DNA of 64,000 bases from Acanthosepion esculentum (taxonomy: Eukaryota; Mollusca; Cephalopoda; Sepiida; Sepiidae): NCBI GenBank assembly GCA_964036315.1, contig OZ038498.1, forward strand, positions 10,893,468 to 10,957,467, given 5' to 3'. The notes below the pieces were generated by a model. That model was not told the origin of the DNA and made no database searches. It worked only from the letters and a program-made list of their open reading frames with translations. This document shows positions 1 through 12,600 of this stretch, in pieces. Each line of letters begins with the position of its first letter. Positions within the stretch are counted from its first letter, which is position 1. The position numbers were made by a program, and so were the translations under genes.

Positions 1-836
1 GGAAAAAAAAGAAGACCTAAAATAAGTTGTTAACTGGGGCAAGGAATGGCTGGTTAATTTTTTACACTTACAAAATGAAATGCTCTCTTTTAATCATCTG
101 AGAGAACCCTTTTTACTTTCCATCAGCATGGCTGATGCTAACCTCCAGGAGAGTGACATTGTGCTTTCTCAGGCTACCGTTTTCACCGGCATGAAGTGCA
201 AAGATTATATTGAATCAATTGCTAGTTCTGCTGCTTCACTGTGATGTGCCAAACAATTCTTCTCAGCAGAATCTATCTTACATATTTATATGTCTACCAT
301 TCGTCCTTGCTTTGAATATAGCTGCCACATCAAGTCTGATGCTTCTGCAATGCATTCTGAGTTTCTTGATAAAATACAAAGAAAATTCTGCAATATTATC
401 AGTCCTGACCTAGCATCTCTTTCCCACCGCTGTAACATAGCTTTCCTGCGACTTTTCTATAAATACTTTTGTTGTAATTGTTCTGATATGGAACCTAGAC
501 TTTATGAATTTAAGTGCAGTACTAGATTGGCAGATAGGTCTCATCAATTTACAGTTGAAACAGCTAAATGTAACTGTAAGTAACAGTTTCTTCTGTCGCA
601 CTTCTCGCTTGTGGAACTCTCTTCCAGCTTCTTGCTTCCCAGTCAACTTTGATCTTTAAAAATGTAAATGTACTGTCAAGCTTTATCTTGTGTTGTTAAT
701 TCCCGTTCTTTTATTGTCCTCTTTAATACTATGATTTGTTTTTTGTTTTTTTTCTCATATTCTCTCACACTCAGTAAACCCTTGTGTCTTAGTGGCTTTA
801 TTGCCTTGCTTGTGGTGATATGATCACAAAAAAAAA
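1..836 (+). mobile_element. LINE 3' end fragment (Jockey/CR1-like), 5' truncated
   Basis: The translation follows the 3' third of the fuller LINE at 42.6-46.35 kb: SVVNWGKEWLVNF (28-60), then STIRPCFEYSCHI (290-330), then LDKIQRKFC, then SLSHRCNIA and the [14 protein letters not shown] block (500-545). Stops and frame changes break it near 241 and 580. The 3' UTR ends in a short A-rich run around 828-836. The last recognisable base is only about 80 bp from the donor of the XRCC5 exon at 920. Confidence 0.85.
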
Positions 837-919
837 ATTGTAATTTCTTTCATTTGAAATATCTATATGATTGATAAATGCTAGGAATTTCTTTACTAAA
901 ATGAAAGAGAAAAACTTAC

Positions 920-1056
920 CAGATCCTCTGCAGAGTCCTGATCATTGCTTGTGTCTGTTTTAGCAGCTGCTTGCTCTTTGCAAAGGAATTTTTCAGCTTC
1001 TTCCACATTCACTGAACTTCCTTCACAGTCAACTTTACTGATGAGACTTTGTTTTT
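920..1056 (-). CDS. XRCC5: XRCC5 exon p (acidic C-terminal tail, penultimate)
   Basis: 137 bp, with AG at 1057-1058 and GT at 918-919. It encodes [32 protein letters not shown], then [13 protein letters not shown]. The 'I-K-E-EGSS-A-KFL' part matches Ku80, and the acidic end resembles the beginning of the conserved EE-DDL tail that contacts DNA-PKcs in vertebrates. A good GTAAGT donor follows, so the last few codons and the stop must lie on an exon before position 1. Confidence 0.93.
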
Positions 1057-2841
1057 CTATCACAACAAACAAAATACTTTTTATCAGCAGTTTATATCAC
1101 AGCTATAGCAATGGGCAAAATTATAGAATTAATACTATATTGCATAATTCTCAGTCTATGATAATGGTTTGGGTTTCTGCTGACAATGCAAAAAATATGG
1201 TTAAAAAGTTTCCTGCTTTTTACTTGTGCTGTTACGAATGTCAAAAACAGACAAGTTATACCTGAAGGATAATTTGCAACTGCCTTTGGCGACAAAGATG
1301 GTAAAACTAGATTTTGACTTCAAAAAGAACAAAATTTAGCCTGCTTAATAATTGCACAATGAAACTGCAATAAGAATTATCAATACAAACTTGGCTAAGA
1401 GTGAAAGCGTATGGATTATATTTCAAACAAATCTGAAAGACATGAGTGAATATCTTCTAAGAATGTAATGAACTGTTCTGAAAGCTCTTAAATTAAATAA
1501 CATTCACTGTCACTAAATGTTATTGCCAAAGCTGAGTTTGGTCTGGTACAAGGCCATAATAAGGGAGCAAAAATAAGTTTCAACACTATTCACTAATTTA
1601 CACCTTTTTCTTTGGAGTGATTCGGTAAACCACTTAAAATGACTCCAACCTTCTTAGAGATTTGATTTTCAGTGAAAAATTCTTTTATTAGATTTTGAAT
1701 AATTAAAAAGTATTTTGTGCAAATCTTGTGCAGCTCAAACAGAAGCATTTTTAAAATCAGTAACACTTTTTTTTGTTCTCATAAAGAAAACACTGCCTTT
1801 GATCAAAAATCAGTGAACTAGGATCATATATACACACTTTTCTGTGAGGCTTAAAAACTTGAGTTATTTGTATTATTAAACTATAATAAAGTAGGATTTA
1901 ATTATTTCAGTAGATAGGGGTTCAAGCTCCCCTGCGGATAATATTAAACCATCTATGTATGCTCAAAAATTTTAATTGGGAAATTAACAATTTATTTTTA
2001 AAACAAAAACATTTTTCCTGTTTTTACTAGAAAGGAAAATTCTCAAACTTTTTTTCATTACAGAAAAAACAAATTTTCATTATTGGAAAGTGTTTTAACA
2101 GAGGACAACACCGTAACCTGAAGGTGCATTGGGAAAGCCAAAGATGTCTTCCAAAAGCTAAGTAACTTATTAAGAAACAGAAAAAAAGTAAGGAGTACTG
2201 AAATGTTATACAAGTCCTCCTGTATGGCAGTGAATTCTGGATAGTCTCCTCATAAATGAAGAGGATAGTTGAGGGGATACCATGGTCCGAACATGTGAGC
2301 AACAACAAAGTTTTCAGGAAAACGGAAATAAAAAGGAAACATAACACCAAGAAGAGACAGATGAAATTTCTAGGGCACATAATGAGGAACTGGAAAATTT
2401 GATACTCACAGGACAAATTGAAGGAAAGAGTCGGGGGGGGGGGGGGGAACAATGCATCACTTACTTATTAAGCTTCAGTAAATGGATGGTAGAACAAGGT
2501 TTAGGAGAAATAACAAAGAGATAAAATTTAAGAGCTACAAAGGACAGGAAATTGTGGAGAGCCATGATCATCAATGTCGTGAAGGGACAGGGCATATAGA
2601 AGAAGATAACATAGAATCGGACTGTTCTAAAATCAATATTTAATTGGTGATATTTTCCTATAAACTGTAAGATCATTTAACCCCCACCTCATTAAGAAAG
2701 CCATTTGACTTGGAAGCCAAGTATAAAAATTAAATTATTAGACAAAACATTTCAGTAGTTGAAACTTTATTTGAATTTTTTACCCTCTGGATCAGATGCA
2801 GCAAATTTTGATAGCTGTCAATTTTGCTCATATTTTCAAGA

Positions 2842-2906
<65 letters not shown>

Positions 2907-3097
2907 CTTTTAAACATGTGTTGAATGTTAAAGACAACATCGTCCTGCATATTTTCTTTTGAATTTTCTCATATTTTCTAATGAGACTTTTTATTTGAAA
3001 ATGATATCAAAATAAAAATTGTCCGTACGATAACCTAGTACTTTTGAACATCATTGTTCATCTTCAGGGTCAAAATTTTTTTAGTTGCTGCCAAATT

Positions 3098-3184
<87 letters not shown>

Positions 3185-3594
3185 GACTGTTGTTCTCATC
3201 TTTGCTGCCATATTCACAACATTTCTGCTGTTGTATGCTCCAGCTTTCTTCAGGTGACTGGAATTTCAAACTGAACCGTTTATTTCGGCCACCAGAGCAG
3301 ATTGTTCTAGTTCCACATGCCATGCCTCTTCCAGCTATCTCAGTATCAGTTATTTCCCTTTAGTAACTCAACTCTCCAAGTTTTTGTTCACCTCTGCTGT
3401 GGCCAGGTATTGCACTCACAACTCTTTGGGTCTAGTCACTGGATTACTTCAACAAACACTTTATCCAATGGGTCATATGTCGTTCAGCATACAAAGGCCA
3501 AAACATTGTGAATATTGCAACAGAGATGAGGGCAATAGAGCGAACAATGTAAATAGTGTAAATAATTACAATACCTCATCTTAGAAATATAACC

Positions 3595-3638
<44 letters not shown>

Positions 3639-6600
3639 CAACTAAAAAGTTGTAAATTAAAAAAATGTTTTTATGAAAGTATTTATTTATATTTTTTTTT
3701 TATCTATGAAATTTGATATTTCAGATCGACCTTGATCTTTCTTCAGAAATAACTGGTTTTAGAGGTTTGTTTACAAGTAGCGTCCGTCACGAGATGCAGA
3801 CATCACGTGATATGGAATGCAACTGTGTTCGAATATTTTTAACATAAATCTAAGTGTAATAATAGTTTTAGATGTTGTGTAAAAAATTTTTTTAACTATA
3901 TCTAAATAAATGTTTAAGTATTGAAATATTTATAAAGATTTAAAATACCCAAGTCTTTATTTAACCCTAGTTTATATGTATTTAATTTTAAAATCCAGTA
4001 TTTTTCTTTTTCTGCGTGTATGTGGAACTGAAATCAGAATCTATCAATAAACATTTACAGTTGTCTAATGAGTGTCCTGATTGATTAAAGTGTTCAGCTA
4101 TGGGGGAATAAAGATTGTTTTGATGTATGGATAGTTTATGATTGTTGAAGCGAAATCTAAAATTATTTCCAGATTCACCAATATCACTATTGAGACATAT
4201 TGTGCAGAATAAATAGTAGATTACGTTATGGCTATCACAGGTGAGGCGAGGTGGGTGTATCTTGATATTGGTGTTGGGTACAGAAATATATATATATATA
4301 CAGTATTAAACCATAATTTACCTCATATGGGATATAGACCTATTTCAACCGAGTTTGTGTCGGAATTAGAAATTTAACTGTGACACCAGTCGAAAAATTG
4401 ATACAGAATTTATCCATTTCAATGTTTCAGTCAGACGAAAGGCACAAGGAAGTCTGTACACCGGGATTGAATAAGACTGTCAAAACCAGTATGGTTTTCT
4501 GATCAGGATATAGAATTATTTGATATTTTAAACACAATGTTTTTCTCAAAGAAAACAGAAACAGTTATGAAGATGGCAACAACTGGATGCAATAATCTAA
4601 AATTAGCTTTTGACGCTCTATTCTTTGGGCAGGTGAGAGAAAAACCAATGAAAATTATTTTTACCTTTAACAATTTCCTCCCAGAAATCGCTTCGGGCTT
4701 TTGCCAGTAATTTCATCTTAAAATCCACAAAGAAATTGTTGAATTCATTTGGTTTATTATTCTGTGAAGAAAAACAAAAAAATCAAGCCAATTTATGAAA
4801 TGACATTTTCATATGATTGAATGTGAACTATATGGGGTGATTAATGGAACTGCTAACAATGTTGGTAATTTATCAAATGTATCTTTGACTATTTCATCAT
4901 TTTATGCTGTCAATTCTTCTCTTGTAACTTAGATACAAATTCTTAAAATTAAGAGATTGTAGGGAAACCCCAATGACTTGTTAACAATGTTTAGTATGTA
5001 TTTATAATAGTTGGAGACTTGGTTTTTCATCTGTCATCACTCCTTTTGAGAAGACATTCTATTATATTAATCTTATAGCAGCAAATTGTGCTATCCACAG
5101 CTAAGGAGCTTTGGTTTGTTTTTGTTTTATAGCATATCAATCTCAATGGGTTATTTAATGCCAACAAGATTTTTATTGCTGGTAATAATTTTTTTTTCAA
5201 AAATGTATTGCTGGTAATAATTTTTTTTTCAAAAATGTATTGCTGGTAATAAATTTTCAAAAAAAGTACTGCTGGTATTAAAATCTATTTTTATACTTTC
5301 ATACTGTTTTGACCCCCAGTTTAGGGGTTAACTATTTGCCCATAGCTGGGAACACCAGCAATAAAGGTGGTTCCACACTCCTCAAAACCTCCTGATCAGA
5401 GGCCTTGCTGTTGGACGTAGTTTATCGTCTTTCCCAGGACACAGATATAGTTTATTGTCTTACCCATGACAAGCTAATGAGCTTTGATCACATTAATTCA
5501 AAAGGAATACATTTGCTAACAATAGTAAAATTAAACATTAGTGTTTAGAATTCTTTACAAATGAAAATATGGTGTAACAAAACCAACTGAAGAATGGTAA
5601 TTGAAACCTTAGAGACTTAATGGTGAATGTGTGTCTGTGAGTGGTCGGTAGGACAATAGGCTAGTGGATTAAAGTGCTAGTTTCTGAATTTGGTGACAGT
5701 AATTGTGAGTAGTACTGAAAATAAGGAGGCATGGTGGAGTAATGGATAGTGGCTCAGACTGAGGAATTGGAGAGGCGAGTTCAAATTCCGGTCAAATCCA
5801 TTACATTCACTTACGTGCTGATACCTTTGGGAAAGGTATGAATCCTCTACTTCTCACCCCAGCTATGGGTAAATGGCAGGACAGACCAGGTTCTATAGCC
5901 TTGGATGGCAACTGGTCTACTTCAGAAAGAAATGGCAAACTATTGTGGGAAAAAATCTGCCTCGTCAGTCATGTATCAAAAGATACATTATCGCCTAAGC
6001 GTGTATCGCACATGGCACATAACTGACTGAATGAAAACAAAAATTAAACTAGATATCGCTAGATATGGACAATGGAATGAAAACAGTCTACCCCAGCAGA
6101 TTAAATACAGAGTTCAGTTCAGAATTACCATTAGCTTACTTGGATCAAGTACCAGATGAAAGTCAAAGGGTAAAACAGCCGAAACATTGTGATAACAAGA
6201 ACAAAGATGAGGACAATAGTCCACATGCAAATTGTGTAAATAATGATAAATCCTCATCCCAGAAATTCTGGCAGAAAATTTTAGTTCTAAATTTTAAATT
6301 GTACAAATTATAAACTGAAGTGGTAAAAAATTAAAAACAACATTTCATTGGATGTTTTAGCTCTCCACCATTTGCAGAAATTAAACTTCTACTGATTATA
6401 TAAATATGGCATAATAGGTAATGTAGCTGTGGCAGGCAAAAGACCCAAAGAGGAACACTTGGCTGATTTCCAGGCAATTCATTGACTCCAACATTCTTCA
6501 GATTTAAACTCCAATAAACACAACTCAGTTATGGACAGTCGTGGAACATATCCAGATAGCAATTCCAGTATTTCATAAACTCCAAGCCATGTTATTAAGA

Positions 6601-9600
6601 TGCTGTTATTCAAGTGAAAGGTGGAAGACGGGGGCAGGCTATTAGTTAGAGGTGTGTGTTTGGTACTTTAGTTTATAAATTTCTTGTTTTCAATATTTTT
6701 GCAAAAGTATCCACTTTTCATTGCACTGTCACAATTTGTTCGAAAAAGAGAATATTTTTATTAAATAGCAAATTGCAGTGGAAACAATATGTAAAAGCAA
6801 TGAACATAACCAGACTGGTGCAAATGATTTTGGACAGTTGATAGTTTCAATATTTTCACTAACTTCTCATCTTTGCTGTTGTTATAACAATAACAAAGAT
6901 GAGGACAACAGTCTGCATGTAAGTAGTGTAAATAATGATAAATCCTCATCCCAGTAATACAGGCAGAAAATTCCAGTTCTAAAATTTTTTAAATTATACA
7001 AATTATAAACTGAAGTGGTAAAAAATTAAAAACAACATTTCATTGGATAGTTTAGCTCTCCACCATTTACAGAAATTAAACTTGGACAGATTATGTAAGT
7101 ATTGCATAATAGGTGGTATTAAATGTCTCCGAATAATTCTAAGACAATTTGGATAAAAAGAAAACAATTGGAAAATATATTTCTTAGTAGTTGCCAATGT
7201 GTTTCATCAATCCAAATTTATCAAGGCAAGTTCAAAAGCGAAATGTTTTTTAGTTACATAATATTCAAAATATAAAAGGAATGCTCCTGCATAAGCCTCA
7301 TTCTGGATATTTCTAACTTTTTTTTTTTTTTTACTAAGCATTTGTTTTCGTATTTCATGTCAACATGTTAAATTTCTCAGAATAATTCTGAAGACAATTT
7401 GAATAAAAAGAAGACAAAAAAGATTTTTTTTTAAAAAGTTAGCAATATCCAAAAGGAGGCTTACACAGGAGCATTTCCTTTATGTTTTGAATTTAATGTT
7501 ACTGAAAATATTTCGCTATTAAAACTTGCCTTGATAAAGTCGGATTGACAAAACACATATATTTTCCAATTGTCTTCTTTTTATCCATAATAGGTAGTGT
7601 AGCTGTGGCAGGCAAAAGAACCAAAGAGGAACACTTGGTTGATTTCCAGGCAATTCATTGGCCCCAACATTCTTCAGATTTAAACTCCAATGAATACAAC
7701 TCAGTTATGGACAGTCCTGGAACAATTCCAACATTTTATAAACTCCAAGCTATGTTATTAAGAGGTTGTTATTCAAGTGAAAGATGAAGCAGGCTATTAG
7801 TTAGATCTGTGTGTTTGGTACTTTAGTTTATAAAATATGTCTGGAATTAATTCAAGCACGATAGACACAGACTGATACAAACATGATTTGAAGAGACAAT
7901 ATCCAACATTGTCAAGATTTAAGGGGCATTTTTCAGACAAATAGAAAAAAAATGTCATACCACAATAGATTCTTTTCTCAGTATCTTCAAACATTCCATA
8001 GCTTTTTTGTAAAACTGGTTACCAATTGATTGCGTGACAATTTTAAAAATCTGCTTCTGCATTTGTTCACTCACTGCAAATCAAAAAGTATATGAATGGG
8101 ATTTAATAAAATTTCTTGTGATATGATGAAAAGGGGTTTTATTCAAAGAGAAGAAAAGCAAAATTTATCTGTTTTTTTTTAGATGAAGTTGTTCTTTTTA
8201 TGCCAACCACTCTTTCTAGCCGAGAAATTAGTCATGACAGGCTTTGTGTATAAGTGTAAACATAAGATAGGGCTCCCTCCCAGTCTCTCATTGACTGAAC
8301 GAATCATTCCATATTATGTCTATTCTTGCCCGCATCGGTGTGCACAAAAACTGAGAAAGGAAACAAAAAGTGAAAATATCCCCATGATGAGAAATGAAAC
8401 GGTAAATCGGGTTTCCAATTTGTTTGTTTAATCAGGAATTCACTTAGATGGTCGAGTGGGTGGGTTGCTTGGTAGGTAAGTGACAATTAGGAAAACCTTT
8501 CACATGACAAACTAATGGATCATCTCTTCCTATTGATCAACAATAATATTTACTACCACTCTTCTGTCCATCTGTCCATCTTGATGAGCAGCTGTCAATT
8601 TACCCATGAGTGGCTTGAAACTATTCTCTAATAAGTGGTCATGAATACCTTGATGTACAGCCTGTCCCCTGCCAACAGACATGTATCAGAACTATGCTCA
8701 ATTCTAACTGTGACTGTTTATATAAGCCTGTGAGAGAATTTTCTAACTTCCAGCCAAGTGGCACTTGTTCCTGAAAGTTTTCATTTATTTCTTTCAGTCA
8801 GTGGGTTGCCACTTTGAAGGCCTTTCTTTGTAGATTTTACAGCTGGTAATGAAAAGAAAATATAACAAAACATGACATTACAGACATATAAAACCATTTA
8901 CTATCCACTTCTCTGTGGATGTCCTGATCCACTTGTGCCGGTGATCCATGGTTTCATATAAAACATAATACGTTATGTTAAGAAAGAATTATATTATATG
9001 GAATTTGAAAACAGCTTTTAAGAAACTCATGATAAACTAATGAGTAAGGCTTATATACTGAATATGAAAGGAAAAAATATTTGCAAAAATATTTTACATT
9101 TCTATTGATGTATTTATTCAACTCACTTAGGACAGAACATCCTTCTTTCTTGTAAAAGACTATTTATTATTTTTCAGTTGGTGAAGCTGACAGTTGCTCT
9201 TAACCCATTTCCCATGGGAAGGTTATTGACTAGAAAAATCACACGAGGGTTGGTAATGAACGATAATACATAGGACATGAACAACACATATAAAACTTGC
9301 TAGCGGCACATAGAAGTAGTCAACTACTAGAAGTGAATTCCACAATGAATCGCCAACTGCAGGATATCTACCAATGGCCCCACGCAGTCAGATGTGGCAC
9401 AAGGCCGAATTTAAAATTTCCCTGTAGACCCCATTTAAAACAGGGTTGGGTAGCCGTATCCCGAGACAAGACTCTGCCCTTCGACATAGCCTCATCTAGG
9501 GATCCTCTCTGCCTGGAAGCAGAGAGTTTGATCAGCACAGCTGGAGACGAATCTCCAACTGCAGACCAACATACAGTATTTACTACTGTATTTATGTGAA

Positions 9601-12600
9601 TGGGGACATAACCATTATTGTCCGTAGGTATGCTACAACAATTGTGCACAGATTTTGTTTTTAGCATCATTATTACACATGCAAATAACTCCCACACATG
9701 GGCATAATGCGTAATCCAGTTTTGTTGATACAAGAACAATGCTTATATTTATGCAAAAGAATTGTGTTTCTTCAAACAACGAGAAAAAAACAAAAAAGCA
9801 ACGTGTAATCAACTTTGAGAAAAAAATCTAATTCAGTGTTTCTCGATGTTTTTAAGCAAGGGCACACTTAGGAGCAAATGAAAATATCATGACACATTTA
9901 GCAAAAGTTTTAATGGGTATACATTTAAATATTATGAAATAAAACCATAGATTAAAAAAATACACTCACAAATATAAACTTAGTTTATTTCAGCATTTCA
10001 ATTCAACTATTCAAATATTTCTATTTAAAAAAACATTTTTAAAAACTTAATATTAAAACAAAGCATTTAAAATAACATAATTGAAGAATAATGAAAAGAA
10101 TTATTTGAAAAAAGATTTTAATACTTATTTATTTATTCAAATACTAATGGTGTACTATTACTACTTACACACACATTTATATGAAGAATTTCTCAGAGTT
10201 AACCTGTAGAAAAAGACAATATATATAAATGTAAAAGACAATAGGAAAAATGTAATAGTTGCCGATGCGTTTTCGTCCAATGTGAACTTTTTTTTTTTAA
10301 TAATAACAAAACAAAATGTCCTTAACAACTGGAAGAATTTAGAGAACGCTATTTTCATACTTTTAACTGAAAATTACGTCATTTACTGTCACATGTGGAG
10401 ATATTGTCTTTATTGCTGTGTTGACGGATTCAACCATTTTCTTTTGATTTCACAATACTGTTGTATACATTTGTTTGAGAAAGTAGTAATTCTGTTAAGA
10501 AAGGTGAAATCGGGAAAAGGCCTGGGCGTAGATTAATTTTAAAAATGCTACAGTCATAAAAAAGAAAATAACTCACACAGAAAGAAAGTCCTCAAGAGTG
10601 CCGCCATTGAATATTACCCAAATATTAATCTACGCCCAGGCTTTTTTCCTATTTCCACATTGGACGAAACGTGTCGGCAACTATTACAGTTTTTCTACTG
10701 TCTTTTACATTTATACACATTTATATATATGTATGCCATGACAATATTTTGTTGCATGCTTAAGAGAATTGCATGGCAGTTGAAAATCGCTGATCTAATT
10801 CACAACAAAAGAAACTCAATAAGAACATAATTATCTGAAGTGAAAAACAAATTGTGTTACTGTATTTTTCTGTGAATAAAACAGGTCTCTTGAGATAGAG
10901 AAGGTGAAAGTATAAATTCAGTCTTTGTTGAGATACTTAGCATTTATGTACTTGAGTGCATAAAAAGATGGACATTTTTTAGTTTTCATCTTTTAGAGAA
11001 AAATATCTTGAACATTGAAAAATGCATAAAGTAAAAAAATTTACAATTCCATTTAATGTTTTCAAAATATTTCTTTTACATTTCTTACAAAAATCATTTC
11101 AACAACATAAAAATAGTTTTACCTTGAACAAAGTTTTTCCCTGAATTGAGCAGCTTTTTAAAATCTTCCATAGGAGTAAGCGTACCAATCTGTAGAGCGA
11201 AAGAAAGACAACTGAAAAAGTTTGCATAATTAAAAATTTTTTAAAAATTGATTCTAAAATATAATTTTCTCTCAACACTGTTATCCTGTGGACTAATGCA
11301 TTGGTTCATGACTTTGTTGACATTGTAATTAGGAGTTCAATCCCAAGGCCGGGTAGTGTATATTTGAACTTGGTGGAAACAGGCCAAGCAATAACTGAGC
11401 AGTACTAAAAATAAGAACTAGACATGGGTCGTGGAATGAGAAGCATCTACTCTTATAGATTTAATAAAGGATTCAGTTTAGAATTCCCTGTAGGTTACCT
11501 GGATCGACAGACATCTGATGAAGGCCAGAGCTGTCGAAATGTTATAATAAATAACAGTCAGCATGTAAATAGTGTAAATAGTGAATGGAAAGTCTTAACA
11601 TTATCGCAACTACTGCAGTAAAGTGTCTGCTTTTCCTCTTTTTAAATAATAATAATCAACATATATTACACACAATATGTATTATAACATTTTTTCATAG
11701 AGCAGACATATACTACACTTTGATCTTAGAAAGAAGTGCAATTTCATATGAAAACCATCCTATCATTTTTACTAGTGCTATAGTAATAATAATAAATGCC
11801 ATAACATAACACCAACACTACTAATACGGTACAGTTTCTACTTTCTCTTAATAATAATAATAATAATAATGTATATACTTGTGTTATTTCTGACTTTATG
11901 ATATCAGCAATACTCTCAGCATCCTTCAGGTCAGCCTCGTGCATATTTTTTGTTGTTGGTTTACTTTCAATCCTAAATAGAAAAAGGAAAAAAATCAAAT
12001 ATCAATCACAAATCTTATTAACTGAAAACTCTTTAAAAAGTAGATTTTTTGTCTTTCTGCATAACATTGTCTGTCAAATAACAAACAAAGCCTGTCTATA
12101 TTTCTGAGATGAGGTATTATGTACACTATTTACATTATTCAGACTATTGTCCTCATTTTTGTCCCTATATTTATTACGTTTCAACATTCCATCCACCTGG
12201 AGAAGGCCGGAGCATACAATGGCCGAAACGTTGTAATAAATATGGCAACAAAGATGAGGACAATAGTCCAAATAATGTAAATAGTGAACAAACAATGCAT
12301 CCTTTGACTTTTAGCAAATTTTGTATCAGCTTTTATTTGCTGCAACACTGCATAATATAAAGAACGAAATGAAATTCATAAAAATGAACAATCACTTCAA
12401 AGGCTGATTACAAATAACATTTACTTTGGGTTTTTTTTGGCGGGAGGTTACTGGTGGTCATTAAAGTTCAGGAAAATCAAAAATTTTAATTGTTGGAATA
12501 CAAATAACATTAAACAATAAATTAATTTCAATATTAGTCTTATTATTTTGCTAGATGTATCATTGTCAATCATTATTTACTTTTAATGAATATTTCTTCT

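Noticed and set aside
2759..3363. Open frames with long alternating isoleucine-tyrosine runs as genes
   Set aside because: They are translations of (TA)n microsatellite; the same pattern appears at every TA tract in the window and on both strands.
5725..5800. Functional tRNA gene
   Set aside because: A-box- and B-box-like strings are present, but the cloverleaf does not close and a SINE body follows.
8183..8431. Small plus-strand gene
   Set aside because: No recognisable domain, no splice or promoter context, and it overlaps intron sequence of XRCC5 on the other strand.
10656..10716. Additional hammerhead at GACGAAACGTGTC
   Set aside because: GAAAC is present, but no CTGANGA core occurs upstream within a workable distance.
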